Shown here: positions 23,138 to 31,780 of the stretch, one piece after another
How positions within the stretch are numbered: the first letter of the stretch is position 1
Layout: each line of letters opens with the position of its first letter
Assembly (NCBI RefSeq): GCF_000016525.1
Contig: NC_009515.1
Span: forward strand, 646,501-710,500
Source of the DNA: Methanobrevibacter smithii ATCC 35061
Lineage (GTDB): Archaea > Methanobacteriota > Methanobacteria > Methanobacteriales > Methanobacteriaceae
Reading direction: 5' to 3'
Length of the DNA: 64,000 nt
Position numbers and translations under genes: made by a program
The notes under the pieces: model-generated
The model's database searches: none
Told to the model about the DNA's origin: nothing
The model's input: only the letters and a program-made list of their open reading frames with translations

Positions 23138-24658
23138 ATGGCTTTTGAAGATTGGATAACAAAGGATGTTAAAAATGTTTTATTAGTCGAACCTAACTTT
23201 CCTATCCCTAATAAAAGTAGAAACCATGCTAATTTTTTACCAATAGGCTTATTGAAGATAGCAGCATATCTTAGAAACAAATCAATAAACATAAAATTAG
23301 TAAGACATGACAAAGAAAATTTAAAACAAACAACACTATTTCCAAAAAAGAATCAAGAATTTAAACCTGATTTAATATGTGTAACTTCTATTTTTACTTA
23401 TTGGTCAAAATATGTTAAAAATACAGTATCTTACTATAAATCATTATATAAAAATATCCCAGTAATAGTTGGTGGAATATATGCCTCATTAATGCCAGAA
23501 CATTGTAAAAATTATACAAAATGTGATGATGTTATTTTAGGACCCATATATGAAGCAGAAAAATTATACCCCGCATATGATCTTGTTGATGTGGATTACC
23601 AAATAGTTCACACAAGTAGAGGTTGTGTAAGACAATGTAAATTCTGTGGAACATACATCATAGAACCTGAATGGAAATGTAAAAAAAGCATAAAAAAAGA
23701 AATAAAAAAGAAAAAAATAATTTTTTACGATAATAATCTTCTAGCTAACCCCTATATTAAAAACATATTAAATGAATTAATTGAACTAAAACAAAACCAT
23801 GAAATTAGTTATGTAGAATCCCAATCTGGATTTGATGGTAGAATATTACGAAAACATCCGGAAATAGCTAAAATGTTAAAAAAAGCAGGATTTAAAAATC
23901 CAAAAATTGCATGGGATTATAATCTAAAACAAGCTCCAAAAATAAAAGAACAAATAGATTTATTAATATCCGGAGGATTTAAAGCAAAAGAAATCTCCAT
24001 ATTTATGATATATAATTATGATTTAGATTACAATGAAATGGAAAAAAAAAGAGTGCAATGTGCTAAATGGGGAGTTCAAATAACTGATTGTCGTTACAGA
24101 CCGTTAGATCAAACATTTGACGAATACAGTCCCTATAAAACAAAAGGACAAACTAATAAAGATTACTACATCCATCCAAATTGGACAGATAAAGAAATTC
24201 GTAAATTTAGAAGAAATATAAGGCGTCATAATATATGTATGCGTCACGAGGTAGATTACCATTCCTCAATTCTTGAACGAAAAAAAATACCTCAAGAATT
24301 AGCTCAAAAATATAGAGAAATGGATTATAACGAAGTTAAACAATATTTGCCCGACGCTTGGACCCCTGTTAAATCACATGACCTTAATGAAAAAGATTAT
24401 TTTAAAATAAGTGATACTTTAACACATATTAAAAAACCTGAAAAAACTCAAAAAAATCAAACATTACTAAATCACGATTATTGTCCTCCAAAACAAAATA
24501 TTATTCAAATAAATTATTTAACCACTTACAATAAAACAAACTCCCAAATAGTAGAAAATAAAAATAAAAAAGATAACATTGATGAATGCATAAAATATAT
24601 TATTAATACAAAACAAAAAAATGAAATTGAAATTCCATACAGAATAAATGCTAAATAA
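23138..24658 (+). CDS. Radical SAM protein with cobalamin-binding-like N-terminal domain
   Basis: The 506-residue protein has a Rossmann-like N-terminal region (about 10-145) resembling the B12-binding domain of radical SAM enzymes. The radical SAM cluster motif CVRQCKFC lies near residues 165-172 in HTSRGCVRQCKFCG, with a DDN-like strand (IIFYDNNLLANP) downstream. The last 150 residues are lysine-rich and unrecognised (HIKKPEKTQKNQTLLNHDYC). No substrate gene or partner is adjacent; the nearest neighbour is the divergent Dnd-like operon. Codon use is dominated by A/T-ending codons, like the neighbouring island, which suggests shared origin by transfer. Confidence 0.8.
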   Translation: MAFEDWITKDVKNVLLVEPNFPIPNKSRNHANFLPIGLLKIAAYLRNKSINIKLVRHDKENLKQTTLFPKKNQEFKPDLICVTSIFTYWSKYVKNTVSYYKSLYKNIPVIVGGIYASLMPEHCKNYTKCDDVILGPIYEAEKLYPAYDLVDVDYQIVHTSRGCVRQCKFCGTYIIEPEWKCKKSIKKEIKKKKIIFYDNNLLANPYIKNILNELIELKQNHEISYVESQSGFDGRILRKHPEIAKMLKKAGFKNPKIAWDYNLKQAPKIKEQIDLLISGGFKAKEISIFMIYNYDLDYNEMEKKRVQCAKWGVQITDCRYRPLDQTFDEYSPYKTKGQTNKDYYIHPNWTDKEIRKFRRNIRRHNICMRHEVDYHSSILERKKIPQELAQKYREMDYNEVKQYLPDAWTPVKSHDLNEKDYFKISDTLTHIKKPEKTQKNQTLLNHDYCPPKQNIIQINYLTTYNKTNSQIVENKNKKDNIDECIKYIINTKQKNEIEIPYRINAK

Positions 24659-24773
24659 AAATAATTTTAAAAAAAAAGATAGGAAAATGCTTAATTTTAG
24701 TTACATAAGCTGTATAAATAATTATGTTATTAAATTATAATAACCAACAAACAACTACAAAAATAAAATTAAA

Positions 24774-24794
24774 GCGAGAAAAATCCTTTCTCAC
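24774..24794 (-). terminator. Hairpin after the exported-protein gene
   Basis: On the minus strand, GTGAGAAA (24794-24787) pairs with TTTCTCGC (24781-24774) with one G-T wobble, directly after the stop codon. A T-rich stretch (TTTAATTTTATTTTTG) follows. Confidence 0.6.
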
Positions 24795-25223
24795 TTAAAC
24801 AATAACTTTTTCAAACAGCCCTTCGTCTTCAGCAGTAATCATGACAATCTTATCATTGTCAACATATGTGAAAAAGTACAGTTCACTTTCCTTATCAAAT
24901 TCAAACCAGCCCTTATGACCTTTTATGGTTTTTTCAACCTCGGAAGGTTCCTTAAGACTGTTAAAATCTACACTACCCCCGTCATAAAAAACAGTTACAC
25001 TTAACATGTTGTAATTACTGTCAAAATAGGTATGATCAAATGTTTTAAAACCGTTTTCATCCACTTCACCATTTTTAGCCATGGACATGTCTTCTGTATA
25101 TCCATCAGGAATGGCGAACTTTATTCCGTCAACTTCAATATTTTGCACAGCAGCTACCGAAGCGATTCCAATAGCTAAAACAGCAAATACTCCCAAAGCA
25201 ATCAAAATTTTTCTAGAAACCAT
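24795..25223 (-). CDS. Membrane-anchored or exported small protein, unknown
   Basis: The 142-residue product has an N-terminal signal/anchor (VSRKILIALGVFAVLAIGIASVAAV shape, residues 2-26). A small extracytoplasmic domain follows: VDGIKFAIPDGYTEDMSM, then alternating beta-like segments and an acidic C-terminus. Similar short exported proteins with an IPxGY motif are frequent in Methanobrevibacter, where no function is assigned. The ATG at 25223 is favoured because GGATG lies upstream of it; a second in-frame ATG at 25232 is close. Confidence 0.68.
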   Translation of the reverse strand: MVSRKILIALGVFAVLAIGIASVAAVQNIEVDGIKFAIPDGYTEDMSMAKNGEVDENGFKTFDHTYFDSNYNMLSVTVFYDGGSVDFNSLKEPSEVEKTIKGHKGWFEFDKESELYFFTYVDNDKIVMITAEDEGLFEKVIV

Positions 25224-25368
25224 GAAAAACATCCAATAAATATTAATTTATAAAAGGAAATTAATATAATTACCTATATTCTCCTAAACAAAATAAGCTG
25301 ATTTTAAAAATATTCTAAACAAATTAAAAACACAAGCTATAAAAGCAACTAAATATGAAATTAAAAGT

Positions 25369-25746
25369 ATGGACATTTTTGACGAATATATTGTCGGAAA
25401 CCTCAGCTCCATCAACTGGTGTTTTGAAAATACCCATTTTATTCAGAGGCTTGATGACAACGGAATCTCAAGAGACTATATTGTAGACACAGTATTGAAT
25501 GAAGAGCCTTTAAGATATGAACCTAGCGGAAATCACCAGTATGAAGTTATTTTTCCGGCTCCGAAAACTAAGAAATACTCTGAAATCAAGGTTGTTTTTG
25601 CCTGTGACAACAACACGATAAATTTGGTAACGGTAATGCCCAATGCCACTACAAACAGACAAAAGAACACCTACAAATCACAGAATTATAAAAGTCTGGA
25701 AAAAAAGAAACAGAAAGCCTATTCCAAAAGAAAGAAACTTTATTAA
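25369..25746 (+). CDS. DUF4258-like protein
   Basis: The 125-residue product has the pattern H-x3-R-x3-N/RGIS-x3-I-x4-NEEP seen in DUF4258 proteins (FENTHFIQRLDDNGISRDYI near residues 20-40). The beta-strand segment IKVVFACDNNTINLVTVMP follows near 73-91. Relatives resemble toxins of the RelE-type fold, but no antitoxin gene is adjacent and the catalytic residues cannot be confirmed. The C-terminal tail is a basic stretch rich in lysine and arginine. It lies alone and ends in a strong hairpin. Confidence 0.6.
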   Translation: MDIFDEYIVGNLSSINWCFENTHFIQRLDDNGISRDYIVDTVLNEEPLRYEPSGNHQYEVIFPAPKTKKYSEIKVVFACDNNTINLVTVMPNATTNRQKNTYKSQNYKSLEKKKQKAYSKRKKLY

Positions 25747-25750
25747 AAGT

Positions 25751-25784
25751 GTGTTTTAAGGAGTATAAAACCCCTTTAAAACAC
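25751..25784. terminator. Hairpin between convergent genes
   Basis: GTGTTTTAAGG (25751-25761) pairs with CCTTTAAAACAC (25773-25784), with a one-base bulge. It lies 4 bases after the DUF4258-like gene and about 100 bases before the end of the transporter gene, so it mainly serves the former. Confidence 0.6.
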
Positions 25785-25887
25785 GTGAGAAGGTTTTAAA
25801 CGAATCAAAAAAATAAATTTTTTTGTTGATATATTAGAATATGATTTAAAAAAAACCATATTACACCTTACTATTTGTCATTAACAG

Positions 25888-27345
25888 TTATTTATAATCT
25901 TCGAATTTTGTCAGCATAACACTTGCTATTAAAATGCTGAGTGTAATAACAACATCAACAGCCAGTTCCAGAAATCCCCCTGTTTTAATCAGGTCAATAA
26001 TTCCGAATGTCCAAACTATGAAAATTACACATGGGAGTATATATTTAATGATTGCAACCCATAGTTTTCCAACATGCATTACAGAATCCTTGTTTACAAC
26101 TTCAATTAAATCATCAATTCCTAAAATCCATCCAAATATAATACACTGCAATGCGATTAAAAACAATATTCCGAACTGGTTCAAAAATCCGTCAACTATT
26201 TCCACAAGATAGCTGGAGATTCCGCATGTGAAAAACATTGAAATCACAAATCCGACACCACATAATATACTGGCTGATTTTTTACGGGTAAATCCAAACT
26301 TATCACATACAGAATTAAGTAACGGCTCTAAAAATCCCAGAGCAGAAGTTATTCCTGCAAATAATATAGCCAGGAAAAACAGAGGTCCCAATATCTTACC
26401 TGCTATACCCATTGTATTGAATATTGTCGGAAATACAATAAATACAAGACCTGTACCCTGTCTGATTAGGCTTTCAATCGGAACGCCTGATGTTACTGAC
26501 ATGAAACCCAATATGGAAAAGACTCCAAATGCAGTGAATATCTCAAAACCTGAGTTTGAACTAACTACAATCAGCACATTATTGATTAATTTTGAATCTT
26601 CAGGTAAATAACTTGCATATGTAAGTGCAATAGCCATTCCCAAACTTAATGAAAATATAATCTGTGAAAATGCAGCAAGCCATATGTTTACATCAAAAAG
26701 CACTGACCAGTCAGGAGTCAGCAGTGTTTCAATTCCCAAATTATGGCCAGGCAATGTCAGGGAAAATATTACAATAGCTGCCATTATAACAAACAATAAT
26801 GGAATCAGCACTTTGGATACTTTGCCTATTCCTGAGTTCAGCTCTTTTTTTGAAATAAACCATATCATCACCCATACAATAACCAGTCCCGCCACTGTCG
26901 GAAGTATCAGATGTGACCAGTCAGAAATTGTAGAGTCTCCACCAACATAGTTTAAGAAAAATCCTGCAGGATCAGCCCCCCATGCCAGAAACGGACTTGC
27001 TCCAAGATAAACTATATCCCATGCAAGAATAACCATATAATATGTTACAACACCAAATGCCAGAAGACCTAAAATCCATCCTATTACTTCAAACCTCGGT
27101 CTTATCTTGTGGAGCAGATTTGAAAATGATGTTTTGAATTTGAACCCCAAACCATATTCCAAAATAAGAAAGGGAATTCCCAGAAGCCCAATAGCTACAA
27201 AATAAGGAATAAAAAAGGATCCTCCACCATTGGAGTACAGCACATAGCTGAAACGCCATATATTACCTAATCCAACAGCAGCCCCAATCATTGACATTAA
27301 AAACGCAAGAGAAGAATTCCACTCGCTTTTATTATCATGATTCAT
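25888..27345 (-). CDS. Sodium-dependent transporter, neurotransmitter:sodium symporter (SNF) family
   Basis: This protein of about 485 residues has roughly 11-12 membrane spans. It starts with the family hallmark IGAAVGLGNIWRFSYVLYSNGGGSFFIPY (residues about 20-48), where the unwound helix-1 region binds sodium and substrate. The family carries amino acids or related compounds with sodium; substrate is unknown. The ATG at 27345 follows AGGTGATACCA and overlaps the 3' end of the CapA-like gene by 11 bases, so the two are coupled. Confidence 0.85.
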   Translation of the reverse strand: MNHDNKSEWNSSLAFLMSMIGAAVGLGNIWRFSYVLYSNGGGSFFIPYFVAIGLLGIPFLILEYGLGFKFKTSFSNLLHKIRPRFEVIGWILGLLAFGVVTYYMVILAWDIVYLGASPFLAWGADPAGFFLNYVGGDSTISDWSHLILPTVAGLVIVWVMIWFISKKELNSGIGKVSKVLIPLLFVIMAAIVIFSLTLPGHNLGIETLLTPDWSVLFDVNIWLAAFSQIIFSLSLGMAIALTYASYLPEDSKLINNVLIVVSSNSGFEIFTAFGVFSILGFMSVTSGVPIESLIRQGTGLVFIVFPTIFNTMGIAGKILGPLFFLAILFAGITSALGFLEPLLNSVCDKFGFTRKKSASILCGVGFVISMFFTCGISSYLVEIVDGFLNQFGILFLIALQCIIFGWILGIDDLIEVVNKDSVMHVGKLWVAIIKYILPCVIFIVWTFGIIDLIKTGGFLELAVDVVITLSILIASVMLTKFEDYK

Positions 27346-28420
27346 TGGTATCACCTGTTAAATTAAAATACAATTTACCGGTACCCTCCGGTGTTATTTC
27401 CAAATCATCACATTGAGGATACAATGAATTAAGTAAACTGGTTCCCTCATCAGGTCCCATAAAGTAAGGCAGGTATCCTGAAATAATCACAGGATAAACT
27501 GTACACTCTCCAGTATCATTGACAAAGTCTATTTTGACTATATATGCAATGTGAGTTGCTGAATTTGACATGTCAAATATGAAGTTTCCCAGACTGTAGA
27601 ATATAGGTTTGCCGTTATACATTTCAATTCCCTGTGTTACATGAGGATGTGAACCTAAAACAGCATCTGCCCCATAATCTATTACTTCATGAGCCATCTT
27701 TTCCTGATCAGGATTTGGTGAATGGGAGTATTCATTTCCAAAGTGGAAATAAACAATTACAACATCTGAACCATTTGCCTTTGCATCCTGAATTTGACAT
27801 TTTGCAACATCACTGTCATATGCGGAATAACCTGGATTAGAACCATTAGCCTGAGGCATTACATCAGTACTATATTCTTTAAAGTTGTTTGAATCCATAT
27901 AATTGATTATAGTAATATTTCTTCCGTTTATATCGCTGCTTGCAGTTTGGCGAGCCTGAGATTCATTATTTCCTGCGCCGATATGAGTGATGCCTGCATC
28001 ATCCAAAGACTTTAAGGTATCTTTCATACCGTCAGTGCCGTAATCAAATAAATGGTTGTTAGCCAGTGCTGCAACGGTATTGTTGTTGGCTTTAGCTAAT
28101 GGAACATAGGAAGGATCGCATTTAAGCGGAACATCACCTTTTACAGCACACCCAGAAGTTGTTGCAGCATTTTCAAAGTTAATCAACAGCAAATCCGCAC
28201 TTCCCGTTACATTTTCCACATGTCTGAAAGGACTTTCATCCAAACTTAATACTCCAGCCATATTACGTGCAAACATCACATCACCCGTTACAACAACAGA
28301 AGCATTTCCCTTAGGTGTTTCTATTATTGAATTGTTGCTGGTGAATGTGGCTGCACCAGCTATCAAAACCAACACTGCCAAAATAATAATTAAAATTAAT
28401 GTTATTTTTTTAAGCTTCAT
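27335..28420 (-). CDS. CapA-family metallophosphatase, membrane-anchored
   Basis: The 361-residue protein has an N-terminal membrane anchor (residues 5-28) followed by the CapA fold. Motifs are VVVTGDVMFARNM near 47, NFENAATT near 80, LANNHLFDYG near 118, YFHFGNEYSHSPNPDQ near 226 and GSHPHVTQGIE near 256. These residues bind metal in this calcineurin-like family. Bacterial CapA/PgsA takes part in poly-gamma-glutamate export, but no capB or capC gene is present, so the archaeal substrate is unknown. Its ATG lies within the last codons of ftsY (11-base overlap) and its end overlaps the transporter gene. Confidence 0.82.
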   Translation of the reverse strand: MKLKKITLILIIILAVLVLIAGAATFTSNNSIIETPKGNASVVVTGDVMFARNMAGVLSLDESPFRHVENVTGSADLLLINFENAATTSGCAVKGDVPLKCDPSYVPLAKANNNTVAALANNHLFDYGTDGMKDTLKSLDDAGITHIGAGNNESQARQTASSDINGRNITIINYMDSNNFKEYSTDVMPQANGSNPGYSAYDSDVAKCQIQDAKANGSDVVIVYFHFGNEYSHSPNPDQEKMAHEVIDYGADAVLGSHPHVTQGIEMYNGKPIFYSLGNFIFDMSNSATHIAYIVKIDFVNDTGECTVYPVIISGYLPYFMGPDEGTSLLNSLYPQCDDLEITPEGTGKLYFNLTGDTNES

Positions 28421-29822
28421 TAATGTTTACCTCTTCTCCGCTTTCAGAAAAGAGCTGATTCAGCATCCAGTCAGCATCATATTCCTTAATGTCATCATAT
28501 CCCTGACCCATTCCCAAAAAGAGAATAGGTTTTTTGATAACATAACCAATAGATAATGATGCTCCTCCTTTACTGTCAGCATCTGCTTTAGTTAAAATAA
28601 CACCGTCAAGGTCAATAGCTTCATTAAATTTGGAAGCCTGCTGGGTTGCATCATTACCTGTTAGGGCATCCCCTACAAAGACAACCAAATCAGGTTTTGC
28701 AACTCTCTTAATCTTTTTCATTTCATCCATAAGATTGGTGTTGGTCTGCATCCTACCTGCAGTATCAATTAAAACCAGCTCTTTACCTTGAGCTTTTGCA
28801 TGTTCAACTGCATCAAATGCAACAGCTGCAGGATCTGAACCCTTCTGGTGTTTGATAAGCTTAACTCCAACCTTGTCTGCATGGTAATTAACCTGTTCAA
28901 TAGCACCTGCTCTGAAAGTATCTGCAGCAGCTATTACAGGAGTATAACCTTTTTTAAGATAATAATTAGCTAATTTACCGATGGTTGTTGTTTTACCTGT
29001 TCCGTTAATACCGACAAACATTACAACAAGAGGTTCGCCCTGTGCTTTTTTGGCTTCAATCATTTCAGTCATTGACTTGCCCGGAATATCAATAATTTCA
29101 GCTACAGCATTTCTTAGTGCATTGTAGGTATATTCAGTAATGTCATTGCTTCTTTTGATTTTACGGCCAACCAGATCATCTTTAACAGAATCCACTACTG
29201 CACTAGCTACTTCCATAGCCACGTCCCCTTCCAAAAGACCCATTTCAAGTTCCCATAAAATATCTTCAAGGTGTTTTTCTGAAATGGTTTTGGCAGTAAT
29301 AAATGAAAACATTCCGCTTGATTCTTCATCTTCATCATTTTCTTCAGAAGAATCATTATCTTTATTTCTGCTCCAGAAACGGGATTTTTTCTCTTCTGTT
29401 TTTTCATCGGCATCTTCTGATTCTTCAGTGTCTTCCTCTTTATTTCTGCTCCAGAAATGAGATTTTTTAGGTTCTTCTTCCTCTTGAATCTCTTCAGCTG
29501 ATTCTTCTTCCTCCTGAGGCTCTTCCTTATTATCACTGGATTTTTTACCAAAACTCCAGAAACCAGATTTTTCATCTTTATCATCAGAGGTTTCATCATC
29601 TGAAGTGTCAGTTTCTTGAATACTTTCAACTTCCTGAGGAATTTCCGCTACATCACTTTTAGAATCCTCTTCTTCTTTTTTATCTTTCCTGCCAAATGAA
29701 AAAAAGGAGAATTTTTTACCGGATTCCTCTTCAAGATTGTTTTCTTCCTGTGCTTCTTCAATAAGCTCTTCTTCTAATTTATCACTAGTTCGTGAAAACT
29801 TCTTTTTCAAAGATTCAAACAA
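28410..29822 (-). CDS. ftsY: Signal recognition particle receptor FtsY
   Basis: The 470-residue protein ends in a full SRP-GTPase NG domain: GINGTGKTTTIGKLA near 270-284, DTAGRMQTNTN near 355, TKADADSKGG near 410 and the final GMGQGYDDIKEYDADWML. It receives ribosome-SRP complexes at the membrane. The first 170 residues are a long acidic linker with four copies of an aromatic-basic motif (FFSFGRK, FWSFGKK, FWSRNK, FWSRNK) spaced by acidic runs. Prefoldin alpha, eL18a and aIF6 genes lie upstream in the order usual for archaea; the CapA-like gene is appended downstream. Confidence 0.95.
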   Translation of the reverse strand: MFESLKKKFSRTSDKLEEELIEEAQEENNLEEESGKKFSFFSFGRKDKKEEEDSKSDVAEIPQEVESIQETDTSDDETSDDKDEKSGFWSFGKKSSDNKEEPQEEEESAEEIQEEEEPKKSHFWSRNKEEDTEESEDADEKTEEKKSRFWSRNKDNDSSEENDEDEESSGMFSFITAKTISEKHLEDILWELEMGLLEGDVAMEVASAVVDSVKDDLVGRKIKRSNDITEYTYNALRNAVAEIIDIPGKSMTEMIEAKKAQGEPLVVMFVGINGTGKTTTIGKLANYYLKKGYTPVIAAADTFRAGAIEQVNYHADKVGVKLIKHQKGSDPAAVAFDAVEHAKAQGKELVLIDTAGRMQTNTNLMDEMKKIKRVAKPDLVVFVGDALTGNDATQQASKFNEAIDLDGVILTKADADSKGGASLSIGYVIKKPILFLGMGQGYDDIKEYDADWMLNQLFSESGEEVNINEA

Positions 29823-29938
29823 ATTTTACACAACCTTATGGTTTAATTAGAAAATAATATGTTTTTTATAATATTTAAAAAATAAGCAAAATATGGAAAA
29901 ATAAATTAAATAAAAAAAGTAAAAAAAGGAAGTTATAT

Positions 29939-30379
29939 CTAGTTTAATCCGGTAGCTGACATGTTTCCTTGAGCAACAGCAGCTAACTGTTCTGCCTGAG
30001 CAGATAAAGATCCGATAATGTCAGACACCTGTTGCATATTAGCTAACATTTTATCTAAACTGTCTTCAAGATCTTTTTTCTGTCTTGCAATAGTTTCTCT
30101 TGCTCCGTCAACATCTTTTTTAACAGCTATTCCAGAACCAATACTTACAATAACTTCATCGGTGTTTTTAAGTTCACCTTTAATGAAAGAACCAGCACCT
30201 ACAGGTACGAAAGCTTCAACAGAATCTTTACCTTCCAAATCATCCAAAGTGTTGGTTAATGCATCAACTTCAGCAATGGAAGCTCTGACTAATTCAATTT
30301 GTTGCTGAATTAAGTCTCCTTGCTGTTTGTATACATTTATTTCATTAAGTAATTGATTAAATTTTTGCTGACCTTCCAT
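29939..30379 (-). CDS. pfdA: Prefoldin subunit alpha
   Basis: The 146-residue product is an archaeal prefoldin alpha subunit. Two long coiled-coil helices (residues about 5-45 and 95-140) flank the beta-hairpin region AFVPVGAGSFIKGELKNTD. Two alpha and four beta subunits form the jellyfish-like chaperone that hands unfolded proteins to the thermosome. The gene sits between eL18a and ftsY, the usual archaeal order. Confidence 0.93.
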   Translation of the reverse strand: MEGQQKFNQLLNEINVYKQQGDLIQQQIELVRASIAEVDALTNTLDDLEGKDSVEAFVPVGAGSFIKGELKNTDEVIVSIGSGIAVKKDVDGARETIARQKKDLEDSLDKMLANMQQVSDIIGSLSAQAEQLAAVAQGNMSATGLN

Positions 30380-30389
30380 AGTAACACCC

Positions 30390-30614
30390 TTATAAAATTT
30401 CTTTTAAAATTGGGTCTACAACATCTTCAGGTGCGATTTCAGCAATATCTTTAATAGAAATTTGGTTTCTGTTTAAACCATGTTTACTTCCAAAACGTTC
30501 ATAAATTTTTTCTTCTAAATCAGCTACATTGGTAGCTTTGTATTCTTTAGTAAATTTATGATATGAATCGCCCATTACAAAAGTACCTTTAACTCTGTAA
30601 ATTTTTGTTATCAT
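30390..30614 (-). CDS. rpl18a: Large ribosomal subunit protein eL20 (LX/L18a)
   Basis: The 74-residue protein matches archaeal LX. It starts with KIYRVKGTFVMGDSYHKFTKEY and contains AEIAPEDVVDPILKEIL at the C-terminus. It is part of the large subunit. GAGGAG precedes the ATG. It follows eIF6 closely and precedes prefoldin by 10 bases. Confidence 0.93.
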   Translation of the reverse strand: MITKIYRVKGTFVMGDSYHKFTKEYKATNVADLEEKIYERFGSKHGLNRNQISIKDIAEIAPEDVVDPILKEIL

Positions 30615-30635
30615 ATTAACTCCTCAGGATATTAT

Positions 30636-31307
30636 TTATAAATCGTCTAAAAAGCCTAATGCTTCTTCAACTCTAGCCATTTCAGGACCTGTACTTTCTT
30701 TAGCTACAATAGCTCCACTTGAATTTGCAAGAGAGCATGCCCCAACTAAAGAAATACCTCTGCCTACAGTACCAATATCTCCTTCAACACCAAATACATC
30801 ACGAGCAAAGTCTACTTCAGTTTCAGTAGCATTTTTATCCATTAAAAATCCTTTGTTGGTAACTGTAATCAGTGAACCGATAATATCGCTTCCGACCATG
30901 GAAGTTGATTCAACATTTACATCTAAAGTATCTTCAATGACTTTAACTGCCTCATCAGATAAAAACGGACTTACAATAGCACCAGTATCATTAGCTGCAA
31001 CAATATTACCTACTGCAGTATAATTTCCGGGAATTGTAGCTACATTTAAACCTAATTCTTCAAACTGTTTAACTTCTCTATCTAATACATGTGGGGAAAC
31101 AACAATACCGTTTGAATTAGCTACAGCTAAAGATCCAATAAGGTTACATCCGGAAATAGAAGATTTTACAGCATCAACTTCTAGTGTTTCTTCAATCAGC
31201 TTAACCTTTTCGTCAAGAAGATTGTAAGGAACAACAGCCAAATCATCAGTTGCTAAAATAAATACTCCTATATTAGGATTATCTACAATGTTTATTCTTC
31301 TTAACAT
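30636..31307 (-). CDS. eif6: Translation initiation factor aIF6
   Basis: The 223-residue protein has the fivefold repeated pentein fold of eIF6, visible as recurring segments such as IGSLAVANSNGIVVSP, VGNIVAANDTGAIVSP and VGACSLANSSGAIVAKE. The factor keeps large subunits from joining small ones prematurely. Its place between eL31 and eL18a is standard in archaeal genomes. Confidence 0.95.
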   Translation of the reverse strand: MLRRINIVDNPNIGVFILATDDLAVVPYNLLDEKVKLIEETLEVDAVKSSISGCNLIGSLAVANSNGIVVSPHVLDREVKQFEELGLNVATIPGNYTAVGNIVAANDTGAIVSPFLSDEAVKVIEDTLDVNVESTSMVGSDIIGSLITVTNKGFLMDKNATETEVDFARDVFGVEGDIGTVGRGISLVGACSLANSSGAIVAKESTGPEMARVEEALGFLDDL

Positions 31308-31345
31308 ATTGTTACCTCACGTAGTATTGAAGTAGTATTATATAG

Positions 31346-31591
31346 CTATTCTGCTAAAGTAGCTTCTACTACGCCATCATCATCTTTAACTGCTTTTACA
31401 GTAATTTTAGAAGGTATTTTTTGGATACCTCTTGCCCAAATTTCATGATTAATAGATTCATCGAGCTTTACTTCTTCAGCTTTCATGTGTTTGAATAAGA
31501 AGTTTTGTACTTCTCTGATAGCTCTAGGAGCTCTAATAGTCCTTTTGACTTTTTTTGCGTTTCTAAGTGGAATTGTATAAACTCTTTCCAT
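31346..31591 (-). CDS. rpl31e: Large ribosomal subunit protein eL31
   Basis: An 81-residue basic protein starting [20 protein letters not shown], with [20 protein letters not shown] and [14 protein letters not shown], typical of archaeal eL31. It lies at the exit-tunnel rim of the large subunit. GGGGGA precedes the start. It directly follows the tiny eL39 gene. Confidence 0.95.
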   Translation of the reverse strand: MERVYTIPLRNAKKVKRTIRAPRAIREVQNFLFKHMKAEEVKLDESINHEIWARGIQKIPSKITVKAVKDDDGVVEATLAE

Positions 31592-31603
31592 GAAAAATCC
31601 CCC

Positions 31604-31759
31604 TTATAATTTAAGACTGTTTCTTCTCCAATGTCTAGGTTTAGGTCTGTATCTAAGTTTACGGTTAGTCTTAGCATAAGCCCAGATTGGAATTCTTCTG
31701 TTTTGTTTATTTGCTTTTGCCATTCTCAATTTTTTAGCTAATGGTTTATTTCTACTCAT
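31604..31759 (-). CDS. rpl39e: Large ribosomal subunit protein eL39
   Basis: The 51-residue product reads [19 protein letters not shown], then [19 protein letters not shown] and ends HWRRNSLKL. These are the length and key residues of eL39, a protein that lines the ribosomal exit tunnel. The gene is short and easily missed. It is preceded by AAGGTGAG and lies 12 bases before eL31, the usual archaeal arrangement. Confidence 0.95.
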   Translation of the reverse strand: MSRNKPLAKKLRMAKANKQNRRIPIWAYAKTNRKLRYRPKPRHWRRNSLKL

Positions 31760-31780
31760 TTTCTCACCTTATAATAATAA

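Noticed and set aside
14408-24658. Integrated prophage or integrative element
   Set aside because: There are no integrase, capsid, portal or terminase genes, no tRNA at the borders and no long flanking repeats. A defence island without its own mobility genes fits better.
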